Notes: a model not told the origin generated them from the letters alone. Positions 49,550-59,805 are shown, counted from the first letter of the stretch. The stretch: DNA of 64,000 nucleotides from Verrucomicrobiota bacterium (GCA_016199985.1 JACQFQ010000061.1:93008-157007); one strand, 5' to 3'. Program-made: numbers and translations.

Positions 49550-50785
49550 TTACTTCCGCCCGCTTGAGGCGCGGGCTCGTTGGCCGATCTCTTGATCCAG
49601 CCACTTCAAGCGCTCCGCGATCCATTCTTTCATCTGCGCGACGTCCTCCTCAAAGGTCAGGCGGTCTGGATAAGCCTCTTTGAAACCACTCCAGCGAACC
49701 GCGTTGCGATGAGCGGCGCCGCCCAGCGCGCGGACGTTGTCATCGATCATGCCGTGCAGGCTTCGCAGGGAAAACAGCGTCCTCCGGAGTTGCTCCCAGC
49801 GCGCCAGGTATGCCTTGCGGTAGTCGGCGTTCGTGAGTAGGCGATCGAAGAGATGGTTCGAGAGCCAGGCGTCGGCGCCCACGCGGCTTGCCTCCCAGTT
49901 GCGTCCGAACGTCGCATCGTAATCCCATGGGGCGAAAAAGAATCGGGGAAGAGGCCCGTTCGTCGTCGGCATGTCGCGCGCGAGTATCAGGTTCTTGTCG
50001 AACCCATCCATATTGCTGGTGAGGAGCACCAGGAGGTGAAAGTCGATGGTGTTCCCTAGATCGAGCCTCGCCGCGATGCCTTTTTCGGGGTCAAAGAAGT
50101 CCGCGTCCTTTGTCGTGCTGACAAAGCGTTGGAATCGATCAAGCGGGCCCCAATACTCTCTGAGGAGAGGGTCCGGCTCCCGCTGCTCGAATCCTCCATG
50201 ACCGAGCCGATTGAAGCCGGCGGCATGGTCCACGGCCTTGTAGATGGCGGCGTGATGGAGCGCGTTGCTGTCAAAACGTCGAAACCCGAACATCGAGCGG
50301 TCGACCCGCTCCATGAGCAGGTAGGCCCCATGATACCTCCCGTTGAGGTTCACCTCCACAAAGCGGCTCGCCGACGCGAACCGTGGAGCGTTCGAAACGG
50401 ACAGGGACCGAAACAGGTCGTAAGACAGCTTATGCCGCATCAGGGAACGGTCGACGAACGCGGCATTGAGGACCCAATGGGAGCTTTCGCGCATCCCCAG
50501 CCACGGCGTCGGCTCGTCCAGCGTCAGGCCGAAGGATTTCTTTGGGTAGCGGAGCGAGCTCGCTCCATGCAGCTTTACGACCCCGGCGTGGACCAGGTTG
50601 CTTCCTGCTTCCTGTCCTTTGGGCGGGACGCATCTCACATGACAGGCCACCTTGCGTTCGGAGACGACGAGTTCTTCCGTTTGGAGAAAAATCACCGGCA
50701 AGTGGGACTCAAGCCCGGCTTCGCCAGCGAGAGTCGCCACGCGCAGCCATTGCGCCACGGCGAGGAGACAAAGCAGCTTTTTCAT
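49550..50785 (-). CDS. Secreted CotH family kinase-like protein
   Basis: A 411-residue exported protein. Signal MKKLLCLLAVAQWLRVATLA, then the CotH fold: VVKLHGASSLRYPKKSFGLTL, SHWVLNAAFVDRSLMRHKLS, FVEVNLNGRYHGAYLLMERVD and FFFAPWDYDATFG, with the metal-binding Asp residues. Spore-coat CotH is an atypical protein kinase, and bacterial secreted homologues are abundant in Verrucomicrobia. It starts 55 bases after the ribulokinase-like gene stop, on the same strand. Start at 50785 is the ATG before the signal. The substrate is unknown. Confidence 0.87.
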   Translation of the reverse strand: MKKLLCLLAVAQWLRVATLAGEAGLESHLPVIFLQTEELVVSERKVACHVRCVPPKGQEAGSNLVHAGVVKLHGASSLRYPKKSFGLTLDEPTPWLGMRESSHWVLNAAFVDRSLMRHKLSYDLFRSLSVSNAPRFASASRFVEVNLNGRYHGAYLLMERVDRSMFGFRRFDSNALHHAAIYKAVDHAAGFNRLGHGGFEQREPDPLLREYWGPLDRFQRFVSTTKDADFFDPEKGIAARLDLGNTIDFHLLVLLTSNMDGFDKNLILARDMPTTNGPLPRFFFAPWDYDATFGRNWEASRVGADAWLSNHLFDRLLTNADYRKAYLARWEQLRRTLFSLRSLHGMIDDNVRALGGAAHRNAVRWSGFKEAYPDRLTFEEDVAQMKEWIAERLKWLDQEIGQRARASSGRK

Positions 50786-50840
50786 AGAGCGTTCCTTCTG
50801 TAGTCGGTGAGCGTCAGAACGCAAGCCGGCTTGAAGCCCA

Positions 50841-52559
50841 TCAGCGTTGAAGTCGGGATTCCCGCCGCAGCGCCTGGGTTCGCAGCTGGCGCAGTCGCTT
50901 CATCGGGCTTTGGGCGTCGCGACCGAAGGTGTCGTGGAGGCGCACATACTCAGCATAGAGGCGATCGTACACCTGTTTGCGCCCGCGGTTCGGCTGATAG
51001 CCGTTGCCTTGCGTTCGCGCCATCGCGCGCGTGGCGGCGGTCATGTCCTTGTGCAACCCGGCGGCGACCGCCCCGTGCATCGCGGCGCCCAACGCGCAGG
51101 TTTGCTCGGAAGCCGCAACACGGATCGGAAGTCCTGTCACGTCCGAATAGATCTGCATGAGCAGCGCGCTCCTTTGCGCCAAGCCGCCGCATCCGACGAG
51201 TCTATGAATCCGCACGCCCTGCGAGGTGAACGCCTCGATGATGCGACGCGTGCCGAAGGCGGTCGCCTCGATGAGCGCGCGGTAGATCTCATGAGGGCGC
51301 GTTCCCAGGGTGGCGCCGAGAAGGCAGCCGCTGAGCGCTGAATCCATGAGCACCGATCGACAGCCGTTCCACCAATCCAACGCGAGCAATCCGCTCTCGC
51401 CCGGAACGAGCTTCGCGGCTTCGCTCTCCAGCCGGGCGTAGACGGTCTGTTTCCGGCGCCTCGCCTCGGCCTGGACGGACGCGGGGGCGCCGTGCTCGAC
51501 ATACCACGCGAACAAGTCTCCGACTCCGGCCTGGCCGGCCTCATAGCCCCAGCTTCCCGCGATCACCCCGTCCTGAACGACGCCGCACATGCCTTCCACC
51601 CATTGCGGTTGGTCGCCAACCAGAAGGTGGCAGGTCGATGTGCCCAGGATCATCACCATTTCCCCCGGGCGGCTCGCGCCGCAGGCGGGAACAGCGACGT
51701 GGGCGTCGATGTTGCCGACCGCCACCGGCGTGCCCTCGCGCAGTCCCAGCCGTCGCGCCATGGCGGCCGTCAGCCCGCCGGCGCGGGCGCCGGGGGGGAG
51801 CAGATCGGTGGAGAGTTTTTCCGCGACGACATTCGCGAGCCTGGGGTGCAGCGCCTTGAAGAAATCGCGCGAGGGGTAGGTCCAGCCGTCGCGGGAGTCT
51901 GGATAGACCCGCATGGCCTTAAAGCCGGCGGCGGACAGCCCGCGACGCTCCTGGCCACAGAGCTTCCAGACAATCCAGTCGCCGGCCTCGATGAAACGGT
52001 CCGCTTCGGCATAAACCGCCGGCGCGTGTCGGAGGGTTTCCAGAAGCTTGGAGAAAAACCATTCGCTGGAATACCGGCCGCCGTAGGCCTTCATAAAACG
52101 CTCGGCGCGCGATTGACCGATGGCATTGATGTGGTCGGCCTCGGGTTGGGCCGCGTGGTGTTTCCAGAGCTTGGCGTAAGCATGAGGCTCGCGGCGCCAT
52201 CGCGGCTCGAGGCAGAGGGGCGTTCCGTCGGCGCGAGTGGGCAACATCGTGCACGAGGTGAAGTCGGTTCCGACGGACAGAATCTGGTCGCCGCGAATCC
52301 CGGCCTGTTTCAGCGCCTTGGGCACCGCTCCGTGGAGAGACTCCAGATAGTCGCCGGGATCCTGGAGGGCGAACTCGGGAGGCAGGCGGTCCTGGGTTCC
52401 GGGGAGGCGCTCTTGGATCGAGCCATGCCGGTAATCGTGAACCGCGCTTGCGGCCTCCTCGCCGGTGTCAACGTCCACGACGAGCGCCCGCGCCGACAAG
52501 GTTCCAAAGTCGATGCCCAGCGCGTAGCGACGAGGGCTCCTGAGTGATCGGGAAACCAT
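50841..52559 (-). CDS. FGGY carbohydrate kinase, ribulokinase (AraB-like)
   Basis: A 572-residue FGGY kinase. RYALGIDFGTLSARALVVDV is the phosphate-binding start. SVGTDFTSCTMLPTRADGTP and GNIDAHVAVPACG follow. MVMILGTSTCHLLV, GSWGYEAGQAGVGDLFAW and LDWWNGCRSVLMDSALSG are specific to AraB ribulokinases, and HRLVGCGGLAQRSALLMQIY is the C-terminal FGGY region. It would phosphorylate L-ribulose in arabinose catabolism, but no araA or araD lies nearby, so the natural sugar is uncertain. Its neighbours are CotH proteins. Start at 52559, just before the fold begins. Confidence 0.88.
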   Translation of the reverse strand: MVSRSLRSPRRYALGIDFGTLSARALVVDVDTGEEAASAVHDYRHGSIQERLPGTQDRLPPEFALQDPGDYLESLHGAVPKALKQAGIRGDQILSVGTDFTSCTMLPTRADGTPLCLEPRWRREPHAYAKLWKHHAAQPEADHINAIGQSRAERFMKAYGGRYSSEWFFSKLLETLRHAPAVYAEADRFIEAGDWIVWKLCGQERRGLSAAGFKAMRVYPDSRDGWTYPSRDFFKALHPRLANVVAEKLSTDLLPPGARAGGLTAAMARRLGLREGTPVAVGNIDAHVAVPACGASRPGEMVMILGTSTCHLLVGDQPQWVEGMCGVVQDGVIAGSWGYEAGQAGVGDLFAWYVEHGAPASVQAEARRRKQTVYARLESEAAKLVPGESGLLALDWWNGCRSVLMDSALSGCLLGATLGTRPHEIYRALIEATAFGTRRIIEAFTSQGVRIHRLVGCGGLAQRSALLMQIYSDVTGLPIRVAASEQTCALGAAMHGAVAAGLHKDMTAATRAMARTQGNGYQPNRGRKQVYDRLYAEYVRLHDTFGRDAQSPMKRLRQLRTQALRRESRLQR

Positions 52560-52629
52560 GGGGGCAAAACTGAGCGACAAGCCCGAGATTGAAAACCACA
52601 AATTGGGCCGGGGGCCTGCCCGACAACCC

Positions 52630-55600
52630 TCACAGATTCGCGACGACTCTCACGAAGAGGAATCCCTGGGGGTCCGCGGCGTTTGGCTTGAGGCGGATCA
52701 CCACCTGGGTCGACGCGTCCGATTGCGGCGTTTCCTGCGCGCTCTCGAGCCGCGCGCCCACCGGCTCCCATCGCGCGAGATCGAACGATATCTCCACCTG
52801 ATAGTTCACCTCGGGCGCCGCCGTTCGCCTCCGATAGCTGAAGACGAACGCGCCGTTGACGTCCACCCCGAGCGATTGAACCGGCCCACGATCCGGCCGC
52901 GTCGGGGAGAGCGCGAACACGTACTCTGCGATGTTGTTGATGCCGTCTCCGTCGGGATCGGCTGTCGGCTGGAGCAGATCGGCCGCGGCCCCCGCAGGGA
53001 AGGCCATGGCGGCCCAGGCTTGATAGCCGGCGATCGGGGGCGCGTTGGGCCCGCCGAGCGTTGGTCCTTGGAGCCACGCGAGCGGACCGGTCGTGTCGGG
53101 CCAGCGTCCGATCACCACGCCGGGCGAGATCGGACCGTAGTCGAATCCATCCACGCGTCGCAGAAGGGCTCCGGTCGCGTCCGCCGACACCAGGAAAACC
53201 TGCTCGCCGGCGCTCGAGAAGGCGAAGGGGACCAGGCTTGCGGGGTTTCCGAGCTTGTTGAAATCCGATTCGCGCAACACGAGGCGCGCGTTCGGCGCGA
53301 GTTGAACGCCCAGGGGAAAGCGGTACTTGCGATAGTTGTCAGCGGAGTCCGTGACGAACCAGCCGCTGAGGTCGATGGCGCTTGAAGCGACGTTGATCAG
53401 TTCGATGGCGTCCGTGGCCGGCGCGATGGAGGCCGCGACGAGCTCATTGATAAGGATCCGACGATCGGTTCCGATCCCGGTGTAGCCCGGCGTTCCATGG
53501 AACTCGCAGCTTGCCCGCCAATGCGCGGGATCCGACAACCACGCCGACCTTCCTGCGGATGTCGGAGGAGCGGACGCCGCGTCGATGAGCTCCAAGCTCG
53601 CGCCCTGTCCATTCGCCAGCGCGGGCCAGGCTCCAGCGACGCCGTACAGACAGGAGAATAGGGGCGCTCCCAGCGCGTCGAGGACCGTGACGATCTCTCC
53701 TTCGTTCGCGAGCGAACCGGTCCAGGGCCCTGTCGCCCGAAGCCCATTGACGTGGTAGGGGGAGCTGTTGCTCAGGTAACGCGCGTCGAAGAGCGCGCGG
53801 TCCTTGGCGACCACGATTCGCTGCTGCGAGGACAACAGCGTCGGACGCGGGAACCGGAACGCCACGGCCTGCGTGATCACCACGTCGGACAAATCGATCG
53901 TGCCGCCCGAGGTGTTCAGAAACTCGAGGAACTCGGTTCCGGATCCGTCCATCGGGTTGTAGTGGATCTCCGAGAGAAGCAGGTTGGCCGCCGAGGCGCG
54001 CGGGACGCTGTCCGGCACGAGGAAGGCCTCGACCAACCCCGACCAGTCGGAGCCGGCGAAAGTGCGCGCCCGGATGAGGCTGGGTTGGTTGACGATGAAC
54101 TGCGCGTCCACAGGCTGCGAAATCGCGATCAGCTCAAACTTGAAGCTCATGTCCGGGCTGGTCGGCGCGCGCTGATGGATCTCAACAGCGAGGAGATTGT
54201 TGGCGGCCTGAAGCGGGACGCTTGAGGGGGGCAGGGTGAGCTCGAGGTAGGTGGATTCGTCGGCGCCCGAGACATCGAGCACCGCTCGTGTCACCGAGGT
54301 CACGATCCCGGTGGGCATGTTGCTGCGCCAGACCTCGGCGCCGTTGAGGTAGACCACCGCGCCGTCGTCCCGGACAAGCCGGAATCGGATCGCGGAGTAT
54401 TTCGCGATCGCGGGCGCGTCGAAGGTTTTTCGAAAGTAGGTGGTGATGTTGCGCTGGATGCCCGCCAGCGCGGGATCGGTGTCCACAAAGCCGGCCACCG
54501 TGCTTTCGTCCCCGTCGCCGTAGCCGATTTCAGCGGCGCCGGACTTCCATGCGGAGTCGTCGAAGCCCTGCGTCTTCCACGCGGCGGCCGGTTCGACACC
54601 GTTGTCGAGGAAGCGCCAAACCGCGTTCGACTGGATCAGCTTGCTCTGCAGGAGCGCCGAGTTGAGCCGCCGGGCCGCCGGATTGATCTTGCCTCCGGGG
54701 AGACGCGGATCCGATCCGTCGGTCGTGAAGTAGACCGCGCCCACCTCGGTGGCGAACAACAGAGGATATCCCAGCGGCACGACGCCGTTGAGCCGGCTCA
54801 GGACCGGCGGGTCGGCGGGCCACCATCCGGCGCGCCTCTTGAACTGACCGATGAGGGCCGCGGTGCGTTGGGGAAAGTAGGTTTCGCGAAGATACTTCCA
54901 CTCGTTCGCCCATTCCTGGTCGCGATCCCAGGGCAGCGCGCTGACGCTGCTGCTCGGCTGCCAGCGCGCGGTCTCCGCGATGATGGCGTTGGTGAGTTCG
55001 TTCATCCGCGCCTCATACAGCGCGCCGGCGCGCGCCGGCGTCAGCATGCCGTCGTTGTAGCAGTGCCGATAGGCCCGATCCCGGAACAAGGACCTGAAGT
55101 CCGGATGAACCATGAGCGCGCTAAAGATCCCGTCGGGGACGTCCTGATCCGTGCAGTCCGCCACGATGTCCTGGAGAGTGATGTCGGAGTCCTGCTCGAA
55201 GAATTTCCATCCGCCCTGGTTGGTCGTTCGCGGCCCCGCGGAGGACCAGTTGTGCTGGCCGGACCAATCCCAGTCGTTCCCCGCGTAGAAGCTCAGCAGC
55301 ATGTAATCGCAAAGATTGGTGAGGTCGATCCACTGTTGCGCGTTGGTGAAGTTGTTGAGGCTGGCCTTCAAGGGGGTCCACGCGTCCCGCCATGTGCCTT
55401 GGTCCCCATGGTCGCTGCCGCTGACCGCCGCCGCGGTGAAATGGAAGTCCACGGAATTGCCCTGATAGTACGAGGCCATGTAGTCGTCGTCGGCGTGCTC
55501 GTGGATGTGGTAGATCCCGTGATACTCGCCGTTCAGGAAGAGGTGCACCTGGCGTCCATGCTTTCCCGGCTGGCCCATGAGCAATTGCATTTCATCAATC

Positions 55601-58125
55601 CAGGGGTTTCGCGTGAGCTGCGCGTCGCCGCTTCGGTTCACGGGCGGATCCCCATAGGGCGTCGGCGGGTTTTCCGCGGTGCCCAGCCAGTAGAACGTGT
55701 CGTGCGAATGGCTGCGCAATCGGATCGATTTGAACGAGGTCGCGGCGTTGTCCGGGACCATCGAGCCGCGCGCGAACAAGGGATACTGGAGTCTCGAATG
55801 CCCGAAGTCCGAGCTGAAGTGAGCGGCCATGCTCAGCTTCGGCGACCCGAGGCTGGTGGTGCCCGTGGCGGTGATGCCGCAATCGATTTGAAAACCCTCT
55901 TCCTTGCCCTGGGGATCGAAGAGCTCAATGGACGCAGGATGCTCGGCGACCTCCAGGTTTTGCGGCAAGACCACGGACACAGCCGGCAGCGCGAGCAGCG
56001 CGTCGTCCATCAACGGTCCGTACACGGGGTGCTTTGTGATCGTGGTGGTGAGAACACTCTGGCTCACCACGCCGTCCACCGCGGGAGAAGTGTCCCCGTT
56101 GATGAACAGATAGGTCTGCGTCTGGATCGGGGCGTAAGCGGCGCGGGCGCTTTGGGCGAAGGCCCGGATGATTCGCGTGCCGCGAGTGCCCCCGCTGGTG
56201 TTCGGCTTGATGGGGATGGGGTTCGTGTAGGTCGTGCCATGCGTCGCGGTCGGGACCGAGCCGTCGGCGGTGTAGCGGATGATCGAATCGGGGATCGTCG
56301 AGGTCAGTGTCAGAAGGAAGGACTTCGTGAAAAACCCATGGGGCGCGCTGAACGTCACTTCATTCGCGCCCACTTCCGTGGTGGGTCCGTTGGTCTTCCC
56401 CGGAGTCGGCGCTGGAATGAAGCCCGGCTTGCCGTCAGGCCCGATGCCGAACGCCACGCCGGGGAAGAATTCCGACGCGCGAAGCTCGCCCAGGATCTGC
56501 GACCCGTCGGGCGCCACAAGCTCAACACGGCTGCCGCCCGAGCTGAGCGCAAAGTTCGCATGGAGCAGCGTCGTCGCAGGCGGACCGAGCCCGCGCCCGT
56601 CGGCGAGGATGACCACAAACCCGTTCGGCGGGACGAGGGTCGACGGAATCTTCCATCGGGTGCGGTCGCTGTGCTGGTCCGTCAAGTAGTAACCGCCCAG
56701 ATCCACCCATTGCGGTCGCTCATTGTAGAGCTCGATCCAGTCCTGCGGCGCGGAGTTTTCGTCGGGGACTCCGCCGATCCCGGTGGCGACCATCTCGTTG
56801 ACGCGGACTTGTGGCTCCTCGATGGGGAGGGCGATGACGCCCGAGGCGGTCAACCCCGCGAGGTCCCGCGCCTGCAACCGAAAGCTCGCCGACGTCGCGC
56901 CCAGCGGCAGCGGCTTGGACAGCCGGAGCTCCGTTCCCTTGATCTCAACCAGCCCGTTGCCGTCGTCGCCCAACCCCGCCACGAGGCTGAACACAACGCG
57001 GTCGAAGGCGTCCGGATCCGCCGCGCTCAGGTTGCCGAGCAACGCGCCGGGTTGGGCGCGCGCGCTCAGCGACGAGGCGTCCAGGAGGATGGCGGTGGGC
57101 GGATGAGGCGCCGCCACGGCGAGGGTGAATGATTTCTCGAGGAGACGCGCCGGTTCCTTGGTGTCCGTGGCGCGAACGCGCACGGAGAATGTCGCGCCCG
57201 GGGCCTGACCGGAGAAATCGAAGGGGCTTGGCAGGATGTCGCCGTTCAGGAGCGTGAACTTCGCGTTGTCCGTGTCGCCGGCTCCCGGGACGAACGTCAG
57301 CGCATGCGTCGCGCCGCTCTTGCGGTCGATCACGTCGAGGTGACCGATGGGGGCGGACTGATTGGGGAAAAACTGGTTGTTGCGGAGCGCGATGTCATCG
57401 GGGGCGGGCGTCTTGGCGATGTGCTCGAGCGTGAGCGCTTGCCAGATGGGGTTGCGATCCCCGCCTTCGTTCGCGCCGAAAAGATCGCCCATCTCGACCA
57501 CGAAGCGGTTCGTCGTCGAGACGAACTGGTAGGTGTAGAGCGTCGCCCGGTTAACGGAGTAGGACTGTCCCGGCGAGGCCCCGAGCGAGGTGATCTCATC
57601 CACCGCCTGCAGCCCTCCCAGCCGGATGTCCCATCTGCGGTTCTCGGGGTTGTTTCCGGAGATCAGGATCTGCAGCTTGTACTCCTCGCCGTTGGTGACG
57701 GTCAGGCTCGCGCGCAGCCTTTCTCCCCCGGCGGAGTTGGCCCAACGGATGTCGAAGAGAATCTCCTCCAGCTGATTGGCGTCCGCGCTCGATCCGAACT
57801 CCGGCTTGGCCTGCCAGGCTTGCACCACCTGCGGGCCGGTCAGCACGGCGCCCTTGATGGTTTGCGTGTCCGGGAGAAACTTGACGCCATGCACCGTGCG
57901 GACGGGATCGTCCGGGCTGAAGTTGATGGCATAGGTGAATTCGCCATCCAGATCCAAGTCCTGGGGCCCCGCAATCTGCTGGATGGCGCCGAGCAGGACG
58001 ACCGTGTTGCCGAAGAGACGGGGCGGGGACACGAAAACAAAGCCGAGAACCAACATCACCCAGGGAAGAATGAGAAACGCGAAGGAGCGCGCCTTGCGTC
58101 CGTGGAACGACAGGGGGTTGAACAT
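52630..58125 (-). CDS. Giant secreted LTD-CotH surface protein
   Basis: An 1831-residue exported protein. Signal: FHGRKARSFAFLILPWVMLVLGFVFV. It then has cadherin-like pieces, a lamin-tail domain (VRVNEMVATGIGG, DWIELYNERPQWVDLGGYYL), a chitobiase C-terminal-like stretch (IIRYTADGSVPTA), and a CotH domain around residues 860-1150 (HLFLNGEYHGIYHIHEHADD, WKFFEQDSDITLQD). A galactose-binding-like part (FRLVRDDGAVVYLNGAEVWR) follows, then two more lamin-tail domains (LLLSEIHYNPMDGSGTEFLE; ILINELVAASIAPATDAIEL). It ends with GDGINNIAEYVFALSPT, a typical tail of such proteins. A start at 58173 is also possible. It is probably cell-surface or secreted matrix material with CotH activity; target unknown. 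Confidence 0.85.
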   Translation of the reverse strand: MFNPLSFHGRKARSFAFLILPWVMLVLGFVFVSPPRLFGNTVVLLGAIQQIAGPQDLDLDGEFTYAINFSPDDPVRTVHGVKFLPDTQTIKGAVLTGPQVVQAWQAKPEFGSSADANQLEEILFDIRWANSAGGERLRASLTVTNGEEYKLQILISGNNPENRRWDIRLGGLQAVDEITSLGASPGQSYSVNRATLYTYQFVSTTNRFVVEMGDLFGANEGGDRNPIWQALTLEHIAKTPAPDDIALRNNQFFPNQSAPIGHLDVIDRKSGATHALTFVPGAGDTDNAKFTLLNGDILPSPFDFSGQAPGATFSVRVRATDTKEPARLLEKSFTLAVAAPHPPTAILLDASSLSARAQPGALLGNLSAADPDAFDRVVFSLVAGLGDDGNGLVEIKGTELRLSKPLPLGATSASFRLQARDLAGLTASGVIALPIEEPQVRVNEMVATGIGGVPDENSAPQDWIELYNERPQWVDLGGYYLTDQHSDRTRWKIPSTLVPPNGFVVILADGRGLGPPATTLLHANFALSSGGSRVELVAPDGSQILGELRASEFFPGVAFGIGPDGKPGFIPAPTPGKTNGPTTEVGANEVTFSAPHGFFTKSFLLTLTSTIPDSIIRYTADGSVPTATHGTTYTNPIPIKPNTSGGTRGTRIIRAFAQSARAAYAPIQTQTYLFINGDTSPAVDGVVSQSVLTTTITKHPVYGPLMDDALLALPAVSVVLPQNLEVAEHPASIELFDPQGKEEGFQIDCGITATGTTSLGSPKLSMAAHFSSDFGHSRLQYPLFARGSMVPDNAATSFKSIRLRSHSHDTFYWLGTAENPPTPYGDPPVNRSGDAQLTRNPWIDEMQLLMGQPGKHGRQVHLFLNGEYHGIYHIHEHADDDYMASYYQGNSVDFHFTAAAVSGSDHGDQGTWRDAWTPLKASLNNFTNAQQWIDLTNLCDYMLLSFYAGNDWDWSGQHNWSSAGPRTTNQGGWKFFEQDSDITLQDIVADCTDQDVPDGIFSALMVHPDFRSLFRDRAYRHCYNDGMLTPARAGALYEARMNELTNAIIAETARWQPSSSVSALPWDRDQEWANEWKYLRETYFPQRTAALIGQFKRRAGWWPADPPVLSRLNGVVPLGYPLLFATEVGAVYFTTDGSDPRLPGGKINPAARRLNSALLQSKLIQSNAVWRFLDNGVEPAAAWKTQGFDDSAWKSGAAEIGYGDGDESTVAGFVDTDPALAGIQRNITTYFRKTFDAPAIAKYSAIRFRLVRDDGAVVYLNGAEVWRSNMPTGIVTSVTRAVLDVSGADESTYLELTLPPSSVPLQAANNLLAVEIHQRAPTSPDMSFKFELIAISQPVDAQFIVNQPSLIRARTFAGSDWSGLVEAFLVPDSVPRASAANLLLSEIHYNPMDGSGTEFLEFLNTSGGTIDLSDVVITQAVAFRFPRPTLLSSQQRIVVAKDRALFDARYLSNSSPYHVNGLRATGPWTGSLANEGEIVTVLDALGAPLFSCLYGVAGAWPALANGQGASLELIDAASAPPTSAGRSAWLSDPAHWRASCEFHGTPGYTGIGTDRRILINELVAASIAPATDAIELINVASSAIDLSGWFVTDSADNYRKYRFPLGVQLAPNARLVLRESDFNKLGNPASLVPFAFSSAGEQVFLVSADATGALLRRVDGFDYGPISPGVVIGRWPDTTGPLAWLQGPTLGGPNAPPIAGYQAWAAMAFPAGAAADLLQPTADPDGDGINNIAEYVFALSPTRPDRGPVQSLGVDVNGAFVFSYRRRTAAPEVNYQVEISFDLARWEPVGARLESAQETPQSDASTQVVIRLKPNAADPQGFLFVRVVANL

Positions 58126-58327
58126 CACAGTAATCGGACCCTTAAACCGTTCATCGAGCAAGTCTTTTGTCATGCAAAGCGTCCGGGATCCATGGTGGAT
58201 CGCGCCGCCCATAGAGTGTTTCGGCAGAACTTGGCGGGGCTGAGGGCGGCAGAGCGGCGACCTAATCCATTGTTGAGGCCGTTCGCGTTCATGTCTGTCG
58301 ATCCACAATGCGCAGAAGAGGAGACGC

Positions 58328-59770
58328 TCACGGGGAGGCGCCATGGAGCTGACGGACATGTTCGGGGAAGGGGCAGTCGTTGCAGAGGGCATCGGAGTGC
58401 TCGCAGAAGTCGCTGACGATTTGCAGCAGGCCTTGTTGCGCCGCCGCGGTCTTGAGCAGGCTGCGGGAGGCTTCGCCCTGCAGGAGTCGATGGCGCGCGA
58501 GGCGCAGCACGGCGTTGTCCTGCGCTGCGGGCCACTCGAAGTAGCGCGATTCGACCGTGTCGGCGACCGCGCGGTCCCCGCCTTCAATCGCGCGCATCCA
58601 CAACCAGGGCAGGATCGCGTTCATCGCCACATCCGTCAGGCGCGCGCGGCCCAGCAGCGCGCGATCCTCCTCGGCCGGCGACGAGCGCAGCGTCCAATGC
58701 CGGCGCCAAAAGGGATCCGCATGATCGCAGAGCCGCTCGCGCAACGATGCGATCCATTCCCTCCGGCCCGGGTGTGATTCTCGCGACCATTGCTCGAGCC
58801 CTTCGGCCCATCGGGGATTCATCAACCAATGCGCCGCGAGCGCGAGCCGGCGTTGGGGGTGATTCGCGGGACGAATGTGGTGCAGCTGCCAGGCGGAGCG
58901 CGGCAAGGGTTGGGCGCGCGCAAACGTCGAGTCCCGTCGCCACCACGTCGAGTAGCGTTCCCAGAGGTCGAGCGCCGCCTCGCCGCCGCGGGGCGGATGC
59001 TCGGGGAGCAGGTTCGCCATGCCCAGGAGGCGCGCCTGCGTCCGCTCCACGGAATCAAGGCCTTTTCCCAGATGGGCGGCTTGCTCGCCGATCCACTGCA
59101 TGGGCCAGGCGTTCTGCTTGTATCCCAGGGCGCGGAAGGCGAAGGCCCACAGCGCGCCGATCCATCCCTGCCATCGCGCGGCGCGCAGGAGCCGCTGTCC
59201 GCGCGCCTCGAGTCGCACGCGCGCCGCGTCCCGGATCAGGGCGGCTTGCGCGGCGTCGGGGAGGGATTGCAGGGGCATGCGGCATTGGCCGGATGTCGGC
59301 GGAGACCAGGGATTCCACGAAGGACTTCCATGCCAGCGGAACAGCTCGGCGATGGGGGCGTCGAGATGGTCCGCAAGAACGAGCGTGGGAAGCTCGGGGG
59401 CCGACTCCGCCGCCCACACGACATGAAGGATCACACGGCTGTAGCGGGGATTGTCCCGATGCCGATGCGCGCGCCATCCGCTGGAGCGAAGATCAATCTC
59501 GACGTCTCCTCGCGCCGCTGAATCGCCCTGCCGTCGGATGAGGGCGTCCTGGAAATCAGGGCCCGCCTCGCGGTTCCAAAACCCCGGATGCAGGATCTCC
59601 AGCGCTCGTCCGTCGGTGGTCGCCAATGGACTTTTTCGAAGCCGCTGATGCGCCCAGGCGGCCTGCAATAGTCGTTCAGGCGGTGTTTCGCCCTCGGCTT
59701 CGCGAAGGAAGGCGGAGTCGAATGCCCGGGCCCGAAGCTCGGAATAGAGTGAAGGAACCTCCCAGCTCAC
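58328..59770 (-). CDS. DUF2851 family protein
   Basis: A 480-residue cytoplasmic protein. It starts PSLYSELRARAFDSAFLREA, and has LQAAWAHQRLRKSPLATTDG, LEILHPGFWNREAGPDFQDA and GDVEIDLRSSGWRAHRHRDN, then VILHVVWAAE, the conserved N-terminal block of DUF2851. The C-terminal end has CNDCPFPEHVRQL, a small Cys pair. Function is unknown; members occur in Bacteroidota and Verrucomicrobiota. The GTG at 59770 avoids overlap with glpD (stop at 59806) and starts at the conserved block; the track start is 65 residues too early. Being 35 bases behind glpD, it may be in the glp transcript without a metabolic link. Confidence 0.78.
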   Translation of the reverse strand: MSWEVPSLYSELRARAFDSAFLREAEGETPPERLLQAAWAHQRLRKSPLATTDGRALEILHPGFWNREAGPDFQDALIRRQGDSAARGDVEIDLRSSGWRAHRHRDNPRYSRVILHVVWAAESAPELPTLVLADHLDAPIAELFRWHGSPSWNPWSPPTSGQCRMPLQSLPDAAQAALIRDAARVRLEARGQRLLRAARWQGWIGALWAFAFRALGYKQNAWPMQWIGEQAAHLGKGLDSVERTQARLLGMANLLPEHPPRGGEAALDLWERYSTWWRRDSTFARAQPLPRSAWQLHHIRPANHPQRRLALAAHWLMNPRWAEGLEQWSRESHPGRREWIASLRERLCDHADPFWRRHWTLRSSPAEEDRALLGRARLTDVAMNAILPWLWMRAIEGGDRAVADTVESRYFEWPAAQDNAVLRLARHRLLQGEASRSLLKTAAAQQGLLQIVSDFCEHSDALCNDCPFPEHVRQLHGASP

Positions 59771-59805
59771 AACGGAGATGGGTATAGAAAGCTCTTCGCG
59801 AGGAG

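Noticed and set aside
54868-57132. 754-residue plus-strand ORF inside the giant CotH gene
   Set aside because: Arg/His/Val-rich shadow with no domain; the opposite strand has continuous LTD and CotH motifs.
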